The translations under genes were made by a program, and so were the position numbers. Shown here one piece after another: positions 1 to 5,051 of a stretch of 5,051 bases of DNA. Positions within the stretch are counted from its first letter, which is position 1, and every line of letters starts with the position of its first letter. Where the stretch lies: the NCBI GenBank assembly GCA_015487455.1, contig WFPR01000216.1, forward strand, positions 1 through 5,051, given 5' to 3'. The stretch comes from Candidatus Bipolaricaulota bacterium (GTDB lineage Bacteria; Bipolaricaulota; Bipolaricaulia; RBG-16-55-9). Below the pieces are notes generated by a model that was given only the letters and a program-made list of their open reading frames with translations, was not told the origin of the DNA and ran no database searches.

Positions 1-54
1 ATGATGTTTTCGTTCGTCTCCGAATCCCCAGCAGGCGACCGTCTCTCGGGGGAG

Positions 55-84
55 TTGACATCGAGCGAGCGGATCTTTCACTAT
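55..84 (+). promoter_or_regulatory. Possible sigma70-type promoter upstream of the acyl-CoA dehydrogenase gene
   Basis: A perfect -35 hexamer TTGACA lies at 55-60. The best-placed -10 candidate is CACTAT at 79-84, 18 bases downstream, which matches only three of six consensus positions (the A at 2 and AT at 5-6). Transcription would start near 91, leaving a leader of about 14 bases that just includes the Shine-Dalgarno. The surrounding ~100 bases are visibly less GC-rich than the genes, as expected for a promoter region. The weak -10 and very short leader make this tentative. Confidence 0.35.
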
Positions 85-91
85 TCCTTTC

Positions 92-98
92 GGGAGGT
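92..98 (+). promoter_or_regulatory. Shine-Dalgarno that fixes the acyl-CoA dehydrogenase start
   Basis: GGGAGGT at 92-98 is a strong anti-16S match, with 7 bases between GGAGG (93-97) and the ATG at 105. It decides the start. The reading frame has no stop back to position 3, but it also contains no ATG, GTG or TTG in that stretch, so 105 is the only start with support inside the window. Confidence 0.75.
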
Positions 99-104
99 GT
101 CTCT

Positions 105-1574
105 ATGGACCTTGAAACGCTGCGCTCGCCCACGGCTTTCCTGCGGGCAACGCTGGGGGACGTCCCCTACGAGGACGTTTTGCGCGACTACGAGGCGTGG
201 TGGCGGGAGGAGGGGCTCGCGATCTCGGAGGCCGTGGACAAGCTGAGCACGCCGCCCCTGCGCTTGTTCGACCGCTGGGGGAACCGCGTCGATGAGATTT
301 TGTATCCGCCCGACTACCGGCGCATGCTCCACGAGGGCTACAAGCGTGGGGTCGTCTGGCGCGTCTTCCAAGACGGCTCGCTGCTGCCCTTCTATCTTCT
401 GGGGTACGTCACGGCCTTCTTCGACGCCGGGCTGTATTGCCCGTACACCGTCTCGCTCGCGACGGCCGTGCCCCTCGAGAAGTACGGCTCCGAGGCGCTC
501 AAGGCGCGCTTCCTGCCCCCACTGCTGCGCAGGGACGAGGGCGTCTGGCAGGGCGCCACGTGGATGACGGAGGCCAAGGGCGGCTCCGACCTGGGCTCCG
601 GGGTCGAGACGGTCGCCGTGCCCCTGGACGCCGAGCGCTGGGCCCTGGAGGGCGAAAAATACTTCGCCAGCAACGCCGGGGCGGAGCTGGCCGTGGTCGC
701 CGCCCGGCCGGAGGGCGCGCCCCCAGGCGTCCGCGGGCTGGCGCTCTTCCTGCTCCCCAGGCACCGCGAGGACGGCTCGCTGAATTATTTCATCAGACGC
801 CTGAAGGACAAGATCGCCACCCGCGCCGTGCCCACGGGCGAGGTAGAGCTGCGCGAGAGCGAGGCGTTTTTGTTAGGGAAGCTCGAGCACGGCATTTATC
901 TCATCTTAGAGGTGCTTAACATCTCCCGGGTGGCCAACGGCGTCGGGAGCGTGGCGCTCATGCAGCGCTGCCTCGCGGAAGCGCTGGAATTTGCCGAGAA
1001 GCGCGTCGCGTTTGGCAAGCCCATTCTGGAGCACCCGCTGCTGCGCAGGCAGCTTGAGGCGCGCGTTGAGGAGCTTCAGCGGGCGTTCGCGCTCGCCTGG
1101 GAGGCCGTCCGGCTGCTTAACGACGTCTGGCGTGAGACCCCGCGCTATTCTGAGCGCTACCACCTCTTCCGCCTGGTGGCCCACCTGGCGAAGTACTGGA
1201 CGGCGGAGCGGGCGATCCAGGCGGCGAAGTGGGCCATGGAGGCGCACGGCGGCGCGGGAGCGCTCCACGAGTACCCCGTCGAGCGCTGGTTGCGCGAGGC
1301 CATGATCCTGAGCATCTGGGAGGGGACGCCCCACCGCCAGATGCTCGACGGCCTTGAAGCGATGGAGCGCAAGCGCGCCCACGAGCTTTTGTTCGAGCAC
1401 GTGGAACCCCATGCCGACCCCGAAGCCCTGAAGGCCGTGCAGGCCCGCGTCGAGGCGCACCTCCGGCTCGACCCCCAGGAGCGCGAGGCCCACATTGAGA
1501 AGGTCTTCGACGAGCTGGCCCGCTTCGCGGCCGAGGCCCTGAGGGCCAAGCGGGCCCAAACCCAGCAAGCGTGA
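105..1574 (+). CDS. Acyl-CoA dehydrogenase family flavoprotein (AidB-like branch)
   Basis: A 489-residue soluble protein that probably oxidises an acyl-CoA thioester or a related substrate using FAD and passes electrons to an electron-transfer flavoprotein. Order of parts: helical N-terminal region (about 1-145); beta domain with the flavin-contacting motif WMTEAKGGSD (153-162) and KYFASNAGA (185-193); C-terminal helical domain with LNISRVANG (271-279), RVAFGKPILEHPLLRRQLE (300-318), AMEAHGGAGALHEYPVERW (377-395) and SIWEGTPH (403-410). E406 of WEG sits at the usual catalytic-base position of the family. The MTExxGGSD and SIWEG motifs resemble E. coli AidB, and W405 aligns with the AidB Trp next to its catalytic Glu. 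The AidB arginine 12 residues beyond that Glu is E418 here, and the tail after the catalytic Glu (83 residues) is shorter than the AidB DNA-binding region, so a role in alkylation response or DNA binding should not be assumed. The start is set by GGGAGGT at 92-98. The gene is intact and followed by a 93-base gap. Family call is firm; substrate unknown. Confidence 0.93.
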   Translation: MDLETLRSPTAFLRATLGDVPYEDVLRDYEAWWREEGLAISEAVDKLSTPPLRLFDRWGNRVDEILYPPDYRRMLHEGYKRGVVWRVFQDGSLLPFYLLGYVTAFFDAGLYCPYTVSLATAVPLEKYGSEALKARFLPPLLRRDEGVWQGATWMTEAKGGSDLGSGVETVAVPLDAERWALEGEKYFASNAGAELAVVAARPEGAPPGVRGLALFLLPRHREDGSLNYFIRRLKDKIATRAVPTGEVELRESEAFLLGKLEHGIYLILEVLNISRVANGVGSVALMQRCLAEALEFAEKRVAFGKPILEHPLLRRQLEARVEELQRAFALAWEAVRLLNDVWRETPRYSERYHLFRLVAHLAKYWTAERAIQAAKWAMEAHGGAGALHEYPVERWLREAMILSIWEGTPHRQMLDGLEAMERKRAHELLFEHVEPHADPEALKAVQARVEAHLRLDPQEREAHIEKVFDELARFAAEALRAKRAQTQQA

Positions 1575-1590
1575 GGCTCCAAATCGAGCC
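1575..1590 (+). terminator. Small hairpin directly after the acyl-CoA dehydrogenase stop, weak terminator candidate
   Basis: GGCTC (1575-1579) and GAGCC (1586-1590) form a perfect 5-bp stem with a 6-base loop, starting at the base after the TGA stop. There is no T-run after it, so it is not a classical intrinsic terminator. It could protect the 3' end of the message or be chance in GC-rich DNA. GAGCC can also pair with GGCTT at 1601-1605 as an alternative stem. Confidence 0.2.
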
Positions 1591-1594
1591 CGAC

Positions 1595-1624
1595 TTGCCC
1601 GGCTTCCGCCCGCTTTGCTACCCT
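1595..1624 (+). promoter_or_regulatory. Likely extended -10 promoter for the SDR gene (and possibly the permease)
   Basis: TTGCCC at 1595-1600 resembles a -35 box (TTG plus a conserved C). After 18 bases comes TACCCT at 1619-1624, which keeps the three best-conserved -10 positions (TAnnnT). It is preceded by TGC at 1616-1618, the TGn extended -10 element. Predicted transcription start is near 1631, giving a leader of about 37 bases to the ATG at 1668. The same TGSTACMCTGC layout recurs at 4514-4524 before the last gene, which strengthens both calls. The promoter lies fully in the non-coding gap. Confidence 0.5.
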
Positions 1625-1667
1625 GCTTAAGCGAGCCGCGAGCGGAGGGGACGGGATCGAGGGCACG

Positions 1668-2693
1668 ATGAGGGTGCGGAGGCCGACGGCGCTGGTGACG
1701 GGGGCCACGGGGCTGGTCGGGAGCCACTTAACCGAGCGGCTGGTCGAGGAGGGCTGGCGGGTGCGCGCGCTGGTCCGGCCTCACAGCCCCAGCGGCTGGC
1801 TTGGGGAGGTCCAGGGCGTTCAGCTCGTGATCGGGGAGCTGGGCGACCGCCGGGCGCTCCGCCGGGCCGCGGAGGGCGCGGACGTCGTCTTCCACTGCGC
1901 GGCCCGCCCGCCCCTGGGGGGGCGTCGAGAGCAGTTTTATCGGGACAACGTCCAGGGCACGGTCAACGTGCTGGACGCGTGCCTGCAGGGCGACGTCGAG
2001 CGCCTGGTGCACGTCAGCACCGTGGACGTCTACGGCTACCGCGACCACGACGGGGCCGACGAGCGGACGCCCCTGCGGGCCGACGGGCTCTACTCCTGGT
2101 CGAAGATCGAGGCCGAGCGGGCCGTGATGCGCTACCACGAGCGCTACGGCCTGCCCGCGGTGATCGTCCGGCCCTGCCTCATCTACGGCCCCCGCGACCG
2201 GCACCTGCTGCCCGCGCTCCTTGAGCTGGCGGCGCGCGGGCGGGCTTGGCTGGTGCGGGGCGGCCGGGCGCTCATCGACCTCGTCTACGTCGGCGACGTC
2301 GTCGAAGCGCTCCTGCTGGCCGCCGAGGCCCGCGAGGCCGTCGGCCAAGCCTACAACGTCACCGACGGGGCCCGGCGCACCGTCCGCGAGGTCCTCGGCG
2401 TCTTCGCCCGGGCGCTCGATCGCCCGCTGCGCTGCGTCCGCGTGCCCTACCCGCTGGCGTACGGGGTGGCCCGCGCCGTGAGCGCGCTCGGGGACCTCCT
2501 GGGCTATTCGGTCCCCTCGGCGCTGCGCTGGGAGGTCATCAAGGCCATGGGCCACCACCGCCACTTCTCGATCGAGAAGATCCGGAGGGAGCTGGGGTAT
2601 GAGCCCCGCGTCGCCCTGGAGGCGGGCCTGCGGCGCACGCTGGCCTGGCACGACGAGCACGCCCGAACGCTTCAGGCGGTCCGCCAGGAATAG
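1668..2693 (+). CDS. Extended-SDR NAD(P)-dependent epimerase/dehydratase or 3-beta-HSD-like dehydrogenase
   Basis: A 341-residue cytosolic oxidoreductase of the extended short-chain dehydrogenase family, the usual length for the group. The N-terminal Rossmann fold shows TGATGLVGSHL (11-21, TGxxGxxG nucleotide-binding motif), GELGD (56-60), HCAAR (76-80) and N94. The active site is visible as VSTVDVYG (116-123, T118 the likely catalytic Ser/Thr), then Y142 and K146 in YSWSK. RPCLIYGPRD (168-177) and VYVGDVVEALLLA (207-219) are typical of the substrate-binding half, followed by YNVTDG (229-234). Relatives act on nucleotide sugars, sterol-like alcohols or dihydroflavonols; the C-terminal region around 262-305 resembles 3-beta-HSD/NSDHL-like members, but the substrate cannot be read from sequence. 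The ATG at 1668 has GAGGG at 1659-1663 only 4 bases upstream, so initiation may be modest. The stop is 33 bases before the permease ATG, in the same frame, suggesting a shared transcript. Confidence 0.9.
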   Translation: MRVRRPTALVTGATGLVGSHLTERLVEEGWRVRALVRPHSPSGWLGEVQGVQLVIGELGDRRALRRAAEGADVVFHCAARPPLGGRREQFYRDNVQGTVNVLDACLQGDVERLVHVSTVDVYGYRDHDGADERTPLRADGLYSWSKIEAERAVMRYHERYGLPAVIVRPCLIYGPRDRHLLPALLELAARGRAWLVRGGRALIDLVYVGDVVEALLLAAEAREAVGQAYNVTDGARRTVREVLGVFARALDRPLRCVRVPYPLAYGVARAVSALGDLLGYSVPSALRWEVIKAMGHHRHFSIEKIRRELGYEPRVALEAGLRRTLAWHDEHARTLQAVRQE

Positions 2694-2710
2694 CTCAACT
2701 CAAACTCAAA
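2694..2710 (+). repeat. Short tandem repeat: three CTCAA(A) units in the SDR-permease gap
   Basis: CTCAA (2694-2698), CTCAAA (2699-2704) and CTCAAA (2705-2710) follow the SDR stop codon directly and fill half of the 33-base gap. The tract is A-rich and free of G, so it should be unstructured in RNA, unlike everything around it. It lies 16 bases upstream of a start codon with no good Shine-Dalgarno. It may be an unstructured ribosome landing region or a simple-sequence tract with no function. Confidence 0.6.
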
Positions 2711-2726
2711 GACGAGAAACCCGCCC

Positions 2727-4511
2727 ATGACGCTGGAGATCGCCCTCGTGTTCGCCCTGCTGCTCGGCGCGCTGGTCGTCTTCGCCCTCGATCTGTTCCC
2801 CATCGACTTCGTGGCCTTCTCGATCCTGGCCGTGATGCTGGTGCTCGGCCCCTGGCTGGGCCTGCGGCCCGAGGAGGTCCTCGCCGGGTTCAGCAACCCG
2901 GCCACGATCACCGTGCTGGCCATGTTCATCTTGAGCGGGGCGATCCAGCGCACCGGGATGGTCAACTGGCTGGCCCGGCGGGTCGCCCGCGGGCGCTGGG
3001 CGCAGGGGGGTGAGCTCAAGCAGCTGCTGCTCGTGATGGGGCTGGCCGGTCCGATCTCGGCCGTCCTCAACAACACGGCCATCGTGGCCATCCTCATCCC
3101 GTTCGTGGTGACGCTGGCCCAGCAGCAGCGCCGCGCCCCCTCGAAGCTGCTCATCCCGCTCTCGTACACCTCGCAGCTCGGCGGCGTGCTCACCCTCATC
3201 GGGACGAGCGCCAACATCCTGGCCAGCGCCCTCCTGGCGCAAGAGGGCTACCGGCCCTTCGGGCTCTTCGAGTTCAGCGGGATCGGGCTGCTCGTCTTCG
3301 CCACCGGCGCGCTGTACTTGTTGCTCGTCGGGCGCCACCTGCTGCCCGAGCGACCGGCCGCGGCCGACGTAGCTGAAAAATACCAGCTGAGGGACTACCT
3401 GGCGGAGGTCGTCGTGCTGGAGAACTCGCCGCTGGTGGGCAAGACGCTGGCCGAGAGCGGGCTGAGCCGCCGCTTCGACATCCACGTGCTCGAGATCCTC
3501 CGCGACGGACAGAGGCTGAGCTACCCCCTGGCCGACAAGCGGCTCCAGCCGGGCGACGTCCTGTTCATTCGAGCCAATCGCGAGCAGCTCCTCAAGATCA
3601 AGGACGAGGAGGGGTTGGCGCTCGCCCCCGAGGTGCGCCACGGCCAGCCCGAGGGGGAGGATTTACGGCTTTTGGAGGTCGTCATCGCCCCCAACTCCGA
3701 GCTGATCGGGGGGACGCTCGAGTCGACGGCCTTCCGCAACCGCTACAACTGCACGGTGATCGCCATCCGCAAGCACGGGGCGGTGATCCGCGAGCGGCTG
3801 GGGAAGGTGCGCCTCGACGTCGGCGACACGCTGCTGCTCCAGGGCGAGCGGAGCGCGCTCGAGCGGATCAAGCGCGAGCCCGGCTTCATCGTGACGGAGG
3901 AGGTCCAGCTGGAGGCCTTCCGCACCGAGAAGATCCCCGTCGCGCTGGCCATCCTGGCGGGCGTGGTGCTGCTGGCCGCGCTGGGGGTGCCCATCCTGGT
4001 GACGGCCGTGGTGGGCTGCGTGCTCATGGTGCTGACGGGCTGCCTGACGGTCACGGAGCTGCACGAGTCGATCCGCTGGGACGTGATCTTCCTGCTGGCG
4101 GGGGTGATCCCGCTGGGGCTGGCGCTCGAGCGCACCGGGGGCGCCCAGCTCGTCGCCGCCTGGGCCGCCCAGCTCGCCCAGGACGCGCCGCCGGTCGTGG
4201 CGCTCTTCTTGCTCTACATCGCCACGATGGTGCTCACGGAGCTGATCTCGAACAACGCCGCCGTGGTCGTGATGGTCCCCGTCGGGGTGGCCGCCGCGGA
4301 GGCCCTGGGGATCGACCCGCGGGCCGCCGTGCTCGCGATCCTGTTCGCGGCCTCGACGAGCTTCTCCACGCCCGTGGGCTACCAGACGAACACCCTGGTC
4401 TACGGCCCCGGCGGCTACAAGTTCACGGATTTTTTGCGGGTGGGCGGCCCGCTCAACGCGCTGCTGGCCCTGCTCACCCCGCTGTACATCGCGTGGCTCT
4501 GGGGCCTCTAG
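2727..4511 (+). CDS. SLC13/DASS-family anion permease with two central RCK_C (TrkA-C) domains
   Basis: A 594-residue inner-membrane transporter of the divalent-anion:sodium symporter/ion-transporter superfamily. The first membrane half (about 1-205) carries SNPATITVLAMF (56-67), the hairpin motif SAVLNNTA (111-118) and SYTSQLGGVLTLIGTSAN (146-163). A soluble insert follows with two RCK_C domains, about 219-299 (LENSPLVGKTL, LQPGDVLFIR) and 312-389 (APNSELIGGTL, DVGDTLLLQG). The second membrane half (about 402-594) repeats the plan: IRWDVIFLLAGVIPLG (449-464), ELISNNAAVVVMVP (505-518) and TSFSTPVGYQTN (544-555). LNNT and SNNA occupy the places of the SNT-type sodium/substrate motifs of VcINDY. 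The same architecture occurs in the SAC1/SLT sulfate-related group, so sulfate or another oxyanion is a reasonable but unproven substrate. RCK_C domains in other proteins bind small ligands, so allosteric gating is likely. The start ATG has only a weak upstream GACGAGA stretch; no better in-frame start exists after the SDR stop at 2693. Gene intact. Confidence 0.92.
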   Translation: MTLEIALVFALLLGALVVFALDLFPIDFVAFSILAVMLVLGPWLGLRPEEVLAGFSNPATITVLAMFILSGAIQRTGMVNWLARRVARGRWAQGGELKQLLLVMGLAGPISAVLNNTAIVAILIPFVVTLAQQQRRAPSKLLIPLSYTSQLGGVLTLIGTSANILASALLAQEGYRPFGLFEFSGIGLLVFATGALYLLLVGRHLLPERPAAADVAEKYQLRDYLAEVVVLENSPLVGKTLAESGLSRRFDIHVLEILRDGQRLSYPLADKRLQPGDVLFIRANREQLLKIKDEEGLALAPEVRHGQPEGEDLRLLEVVIAPNSELIGGTLESTAFRNRYNCTVIAIRKHGAVIRERLGKVRLDVGDTLLLQGERSALERIKREPGFIVTEEVQLEAFRTEKIPVALAILAGVVLLAALGVPILVTAVVGCVLMVLTGCLTVTELHESIRWDVIFLLAGVIPLGLALERTGGAQLVAAWAAQLAQDAPPVVALFLLYIATMVLTELISNNAAVVVMVPVGVAAAEALGIDPRAAVLAILFAASTSFSTPVGYQTNTLVYGPGGYKFTDFLRVGGPLNALLALLTPLYIAWLWGL

Positions 4512-4513
4512 CG

Positions 4514-4522
4514 TGGTACACT
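4514..4522 (+). promoter_or_regulatory. Likely extended -10 element for the Asp23-family gene
   Basis: TGG (4514-4516) followed by TACACT (4517-4522) makes an extended -10 element matching four of six -10 positions, starting 3 bases after the permease stop. The -35 region is poor: GTGGCT at 4493-4498 is the best 18-base-spaced match and lies inside the permease gene. Extended -10 promoters tolerate a weak -35. Transcription would begin near 4529, giving a leader of about 58 bases. It shares TGSTACMCTGC with the element at 1616-1626. Confidence 0.45.
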
Positions 4523-4571
4523 GCACTGGACGGACGCCACCTCCCCGCCTGAACGGGACGAGACCAAGACG

Positions 4572-4577
4572 AAGGAG
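4572..4577 (+). promoter_or_regulatory. Shine-Dalgarno that chooses between two ATGs of the Asp23-family gene
   Basis: AAGGAG at 4572-4577 is a near-perfect ribosome-binding site. Two in-frame ATGs follow at 4581 and 4587. Spacing is 3 bases to the first and 9 to the second, so the second is favoured. The difference is only Met-Pro at the N-terminus. Confidence 0.7.
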
Positions 4578-4586
4578 CGGATGCCC

Positions 4587-5051
4587 ATGAGGAACGCGGA
4601 GAACCCCCTGGAGACGGGGCCGGGGTCAGGGTCAGGATCGGGATCGCAATCAGAATCGGCGCCGCGGAGGGCCAACGAGCTGGTCGACGAGCTCGGCAAG
4701 ATCACCTTCACGGAGCCGGTGCTGAGCGCGCTGGTGCACCAGGCCGTCTCAAGGATCGAGGGCCTCGACGTCAGCGTCGTCGGCGAGGGCAAGGGGAAGC
4801 TCGGCGACCTCGCGGGCGTCTTCGGCGGCCGCCAGAAGGGCGTTCACGTGGAGCTTCGCCCCGAGGGCGTCCACGTGACGATGACCATCGCGGTGCGCTA
4901 CGGCCAGCCCGTCCACGAGGTGGCGCGCCGGATCCAGCGGCGCGTCAAGGAGGAGGTCGAGGGCATGACCGGGCTCACGGTCGCCGGGGTCGACATCTAC
5001 GTGCAGGCCATCCAGCCCCCTCAGCCCCCCGCCGAGGAGCTGTCTCTTATA
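4587..5051 (+). CDS. Asp23/Gls24-family envelope-stress-type protein, 3' end missing
   Basis: 155 codons are present with no stop before the window ends; codons 152-155 (5040-5051) are probably adapter, so about 151 are genuine. Residues 1-31 are a disordered linker with a Gly-Ser tract (13-24). The Asp23/Gls24 (DUF322) domain follows: GKITFTEPVLSALVHQAV (37-54), SRIEGL (55-60), a glycine/lysine loop (66-71), VHVELRPEGVHVTMTIAVRY (86-105) and EVARRIQRRVKEEVEGMTGL (111-130) ending in VDIYVQAI (135-142). The family's usual size is about 110-180 residues, so little is probably missing beyond a Pro-rich tail (143-151). In Staphylococcus aureus Asp23 is a membrane-associated protein linked to cell-envelope homeostasis; other members are fatty-acid-locus or uncharacterised housekeeping proteins. 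No signal peptide or membrane segment is visible. The ATG at 4581 is an alternative start; 4587 is preferred for its 9-base spacing from AAGGAG. Probably transcribed from the element at 4514-4522 or by read-through from the permease gene. Confidence 0.87.
   Translation, partial: MRNAENPLETGPGSGSGSGSQSESAPRRANELVDELGKITFTEPVLSALVHQAVSRIEGLDVSVVGEGKGKLGDLAGVFGGRQKGVHVELRPEGVHVTMTIAVRYGQPVHEVARRIQRRVKEEVEGMTGLTVAGVDIYVQAIQPPQPPAEELSLI
4623..4658 (+). repeat. Six degenerate hexamer repeats encoding the Gly-Ser linker
   Basis: Six consecutive in-frame hexamers: GGGTCA twice, GGATCG twice, then CAATCA and GAATCG, all fitting NNRTCR. They encode GSGSGSGS followed by QSES at residues 13-24 of the Asp23-family protein. 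Because the unit is 6 bases, copy-number changes would keep the frame and only alter linker length. The last two units have diverged most, and the Ser codon alternates in pairs, consistent with stepwise duplication. Confidence 0.8.
5040..5051. other. Probable sequencing-adapter remnant (Tn5 mosaic end)
   Basis: The last 12 bases, CTGTCTCTTATA, equal the first 12 bases of the 19-base Tn5 mosaic-end sequence CTGTCTCTTATACACATCT found at read-through ends of transposase-made libraries. The match runs exactly to the last base of the window and its T-rich composition breaks sharply with the GC-rich gene before it. It would add Leu-Ser-Leu-Ile to the Asp23-family protein. This is best read as untrimmed adapter, not biology. 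Confidence 0.88.

Noticed and set aside
1..246. Short plus-strand frame beginning with ATGATG at the window start
   Set aside because: From 105 onward it overlaps the dehydrogenase in another frame and becomes an Arg/Thr-rich shadow. It has no visible ribosome-binding site because it starts at the edge.
1728..2660. Long open frame (310 codons) on the minus strand opposite the SDR gene
   Set aside because: It is a shadow of GC-rich codon usage on the other strand. Its translation is low-complexity Arg/Ala/Val/Pro/Asp-rich with no domain, while the plus strand shows a complete SDR with all motifs.
2706..3641. Long minus-strand frame (311 codons) opposite the permease gene
   Set aside because: Its translation is Gln/Glu/Asp/Arg-rich without any recognisable motif, and the plus strand encodes a clear transporter with membrane segments.
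4544..4557. CCCG/CGGG hairpin after the permease gene as a terminator
   Set aside because: The stem is only 4 bp, there is no T-run, and it lies downstream of the likely promoter of the next gene.
4508..4792. Minus-strand frame containing an Asp-Pro repeat
   Set aside because: The Asp-Pro run is only the reverse complement of the Gly-Ser hexamers in the Asp23-family gene; nothing else supports a gene.
5040..5051. A genuine Tn5-like transposon end
   Set aside because: Only the terminal 12 bases of the engineered mosaic end are present, flush with the end of the sequence; adapter read-through explains this more simply.
1..5051. A defence, biosynthetic or mobile-element system
   Set aside because: The four genes are a flavin dehydrogenase, an SDR, a permease and an Asp23-family protein. 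No nuclease, helicase, transposase, toxin, reverse transcriptase, repeat array or carrier-protein signature was found.

Overview
The window is a GC-rich bacterial stretch. All four genes lie on the + strand and are closely packed, with gaps of 93, 33 and 75 bases. The taxon cannot be fixed from sequence alone. The high G+C, the Asp23/Gls24-family gene and extended -10 promoters of the TACMCT type would fit a GC-rich Gram-positive, Deinococcota, Chloroflexota or similar thermophile-related lineage. No phage, plasmid, insertion-sequence, CRISPR or RNA-gene signature is visible.

Layout: (1) 1-104 is a non-coding or truncated leader with a perfect TTGACA hexamer and a good Shine-Dalgarno. (2) 105-1574 encodes an acyl-CoA dehydrogenase-family flavoprotein of the AidB-like branch. 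(3) 1575-1667 is a spacer with a small hairpin and a likely extended -10 promoter. (4) 1668-2693 encodes an extended-SDR NAD(P)-dependent epimerase/dehydratase or 3-beta-HSD-like sugar/sterol dehydrogenase. (5) 2694-2726 is a short spacer made largely of three CTCAA(A) units. (6) 2727-4511 encodes an SLC13/DASS-type anion permease with two RCK_C (TrkA-C) domains between its two membrane halves. (7) 4512-4586 is a spacer with a second extended -10 element. (8) 4587 to the window end encodes an Asp23/Gls24-family protein with a Gly-Ser N-terminal linker, cut by the end of the sequence.

The genes do not form a recognisable pathway. The SDR and permease genes may share a transcript because they are only 33 bases apart. 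The first and last genes probably have their own promoters. The gene set looks like ordinary chromosomal housekeeping/accessory metabolism, and I found no convincing new multi-gene system.

The most solid unexpected observation is technical. The last 12 bases, CTGTCTCTTATA, are identical to the start of the Tn5 mosaic-end adapter used in transposase-based library preparation. The genuine sequence therefore probably ends at 5039, and the last four codons of the terminal gene are probably artificial.
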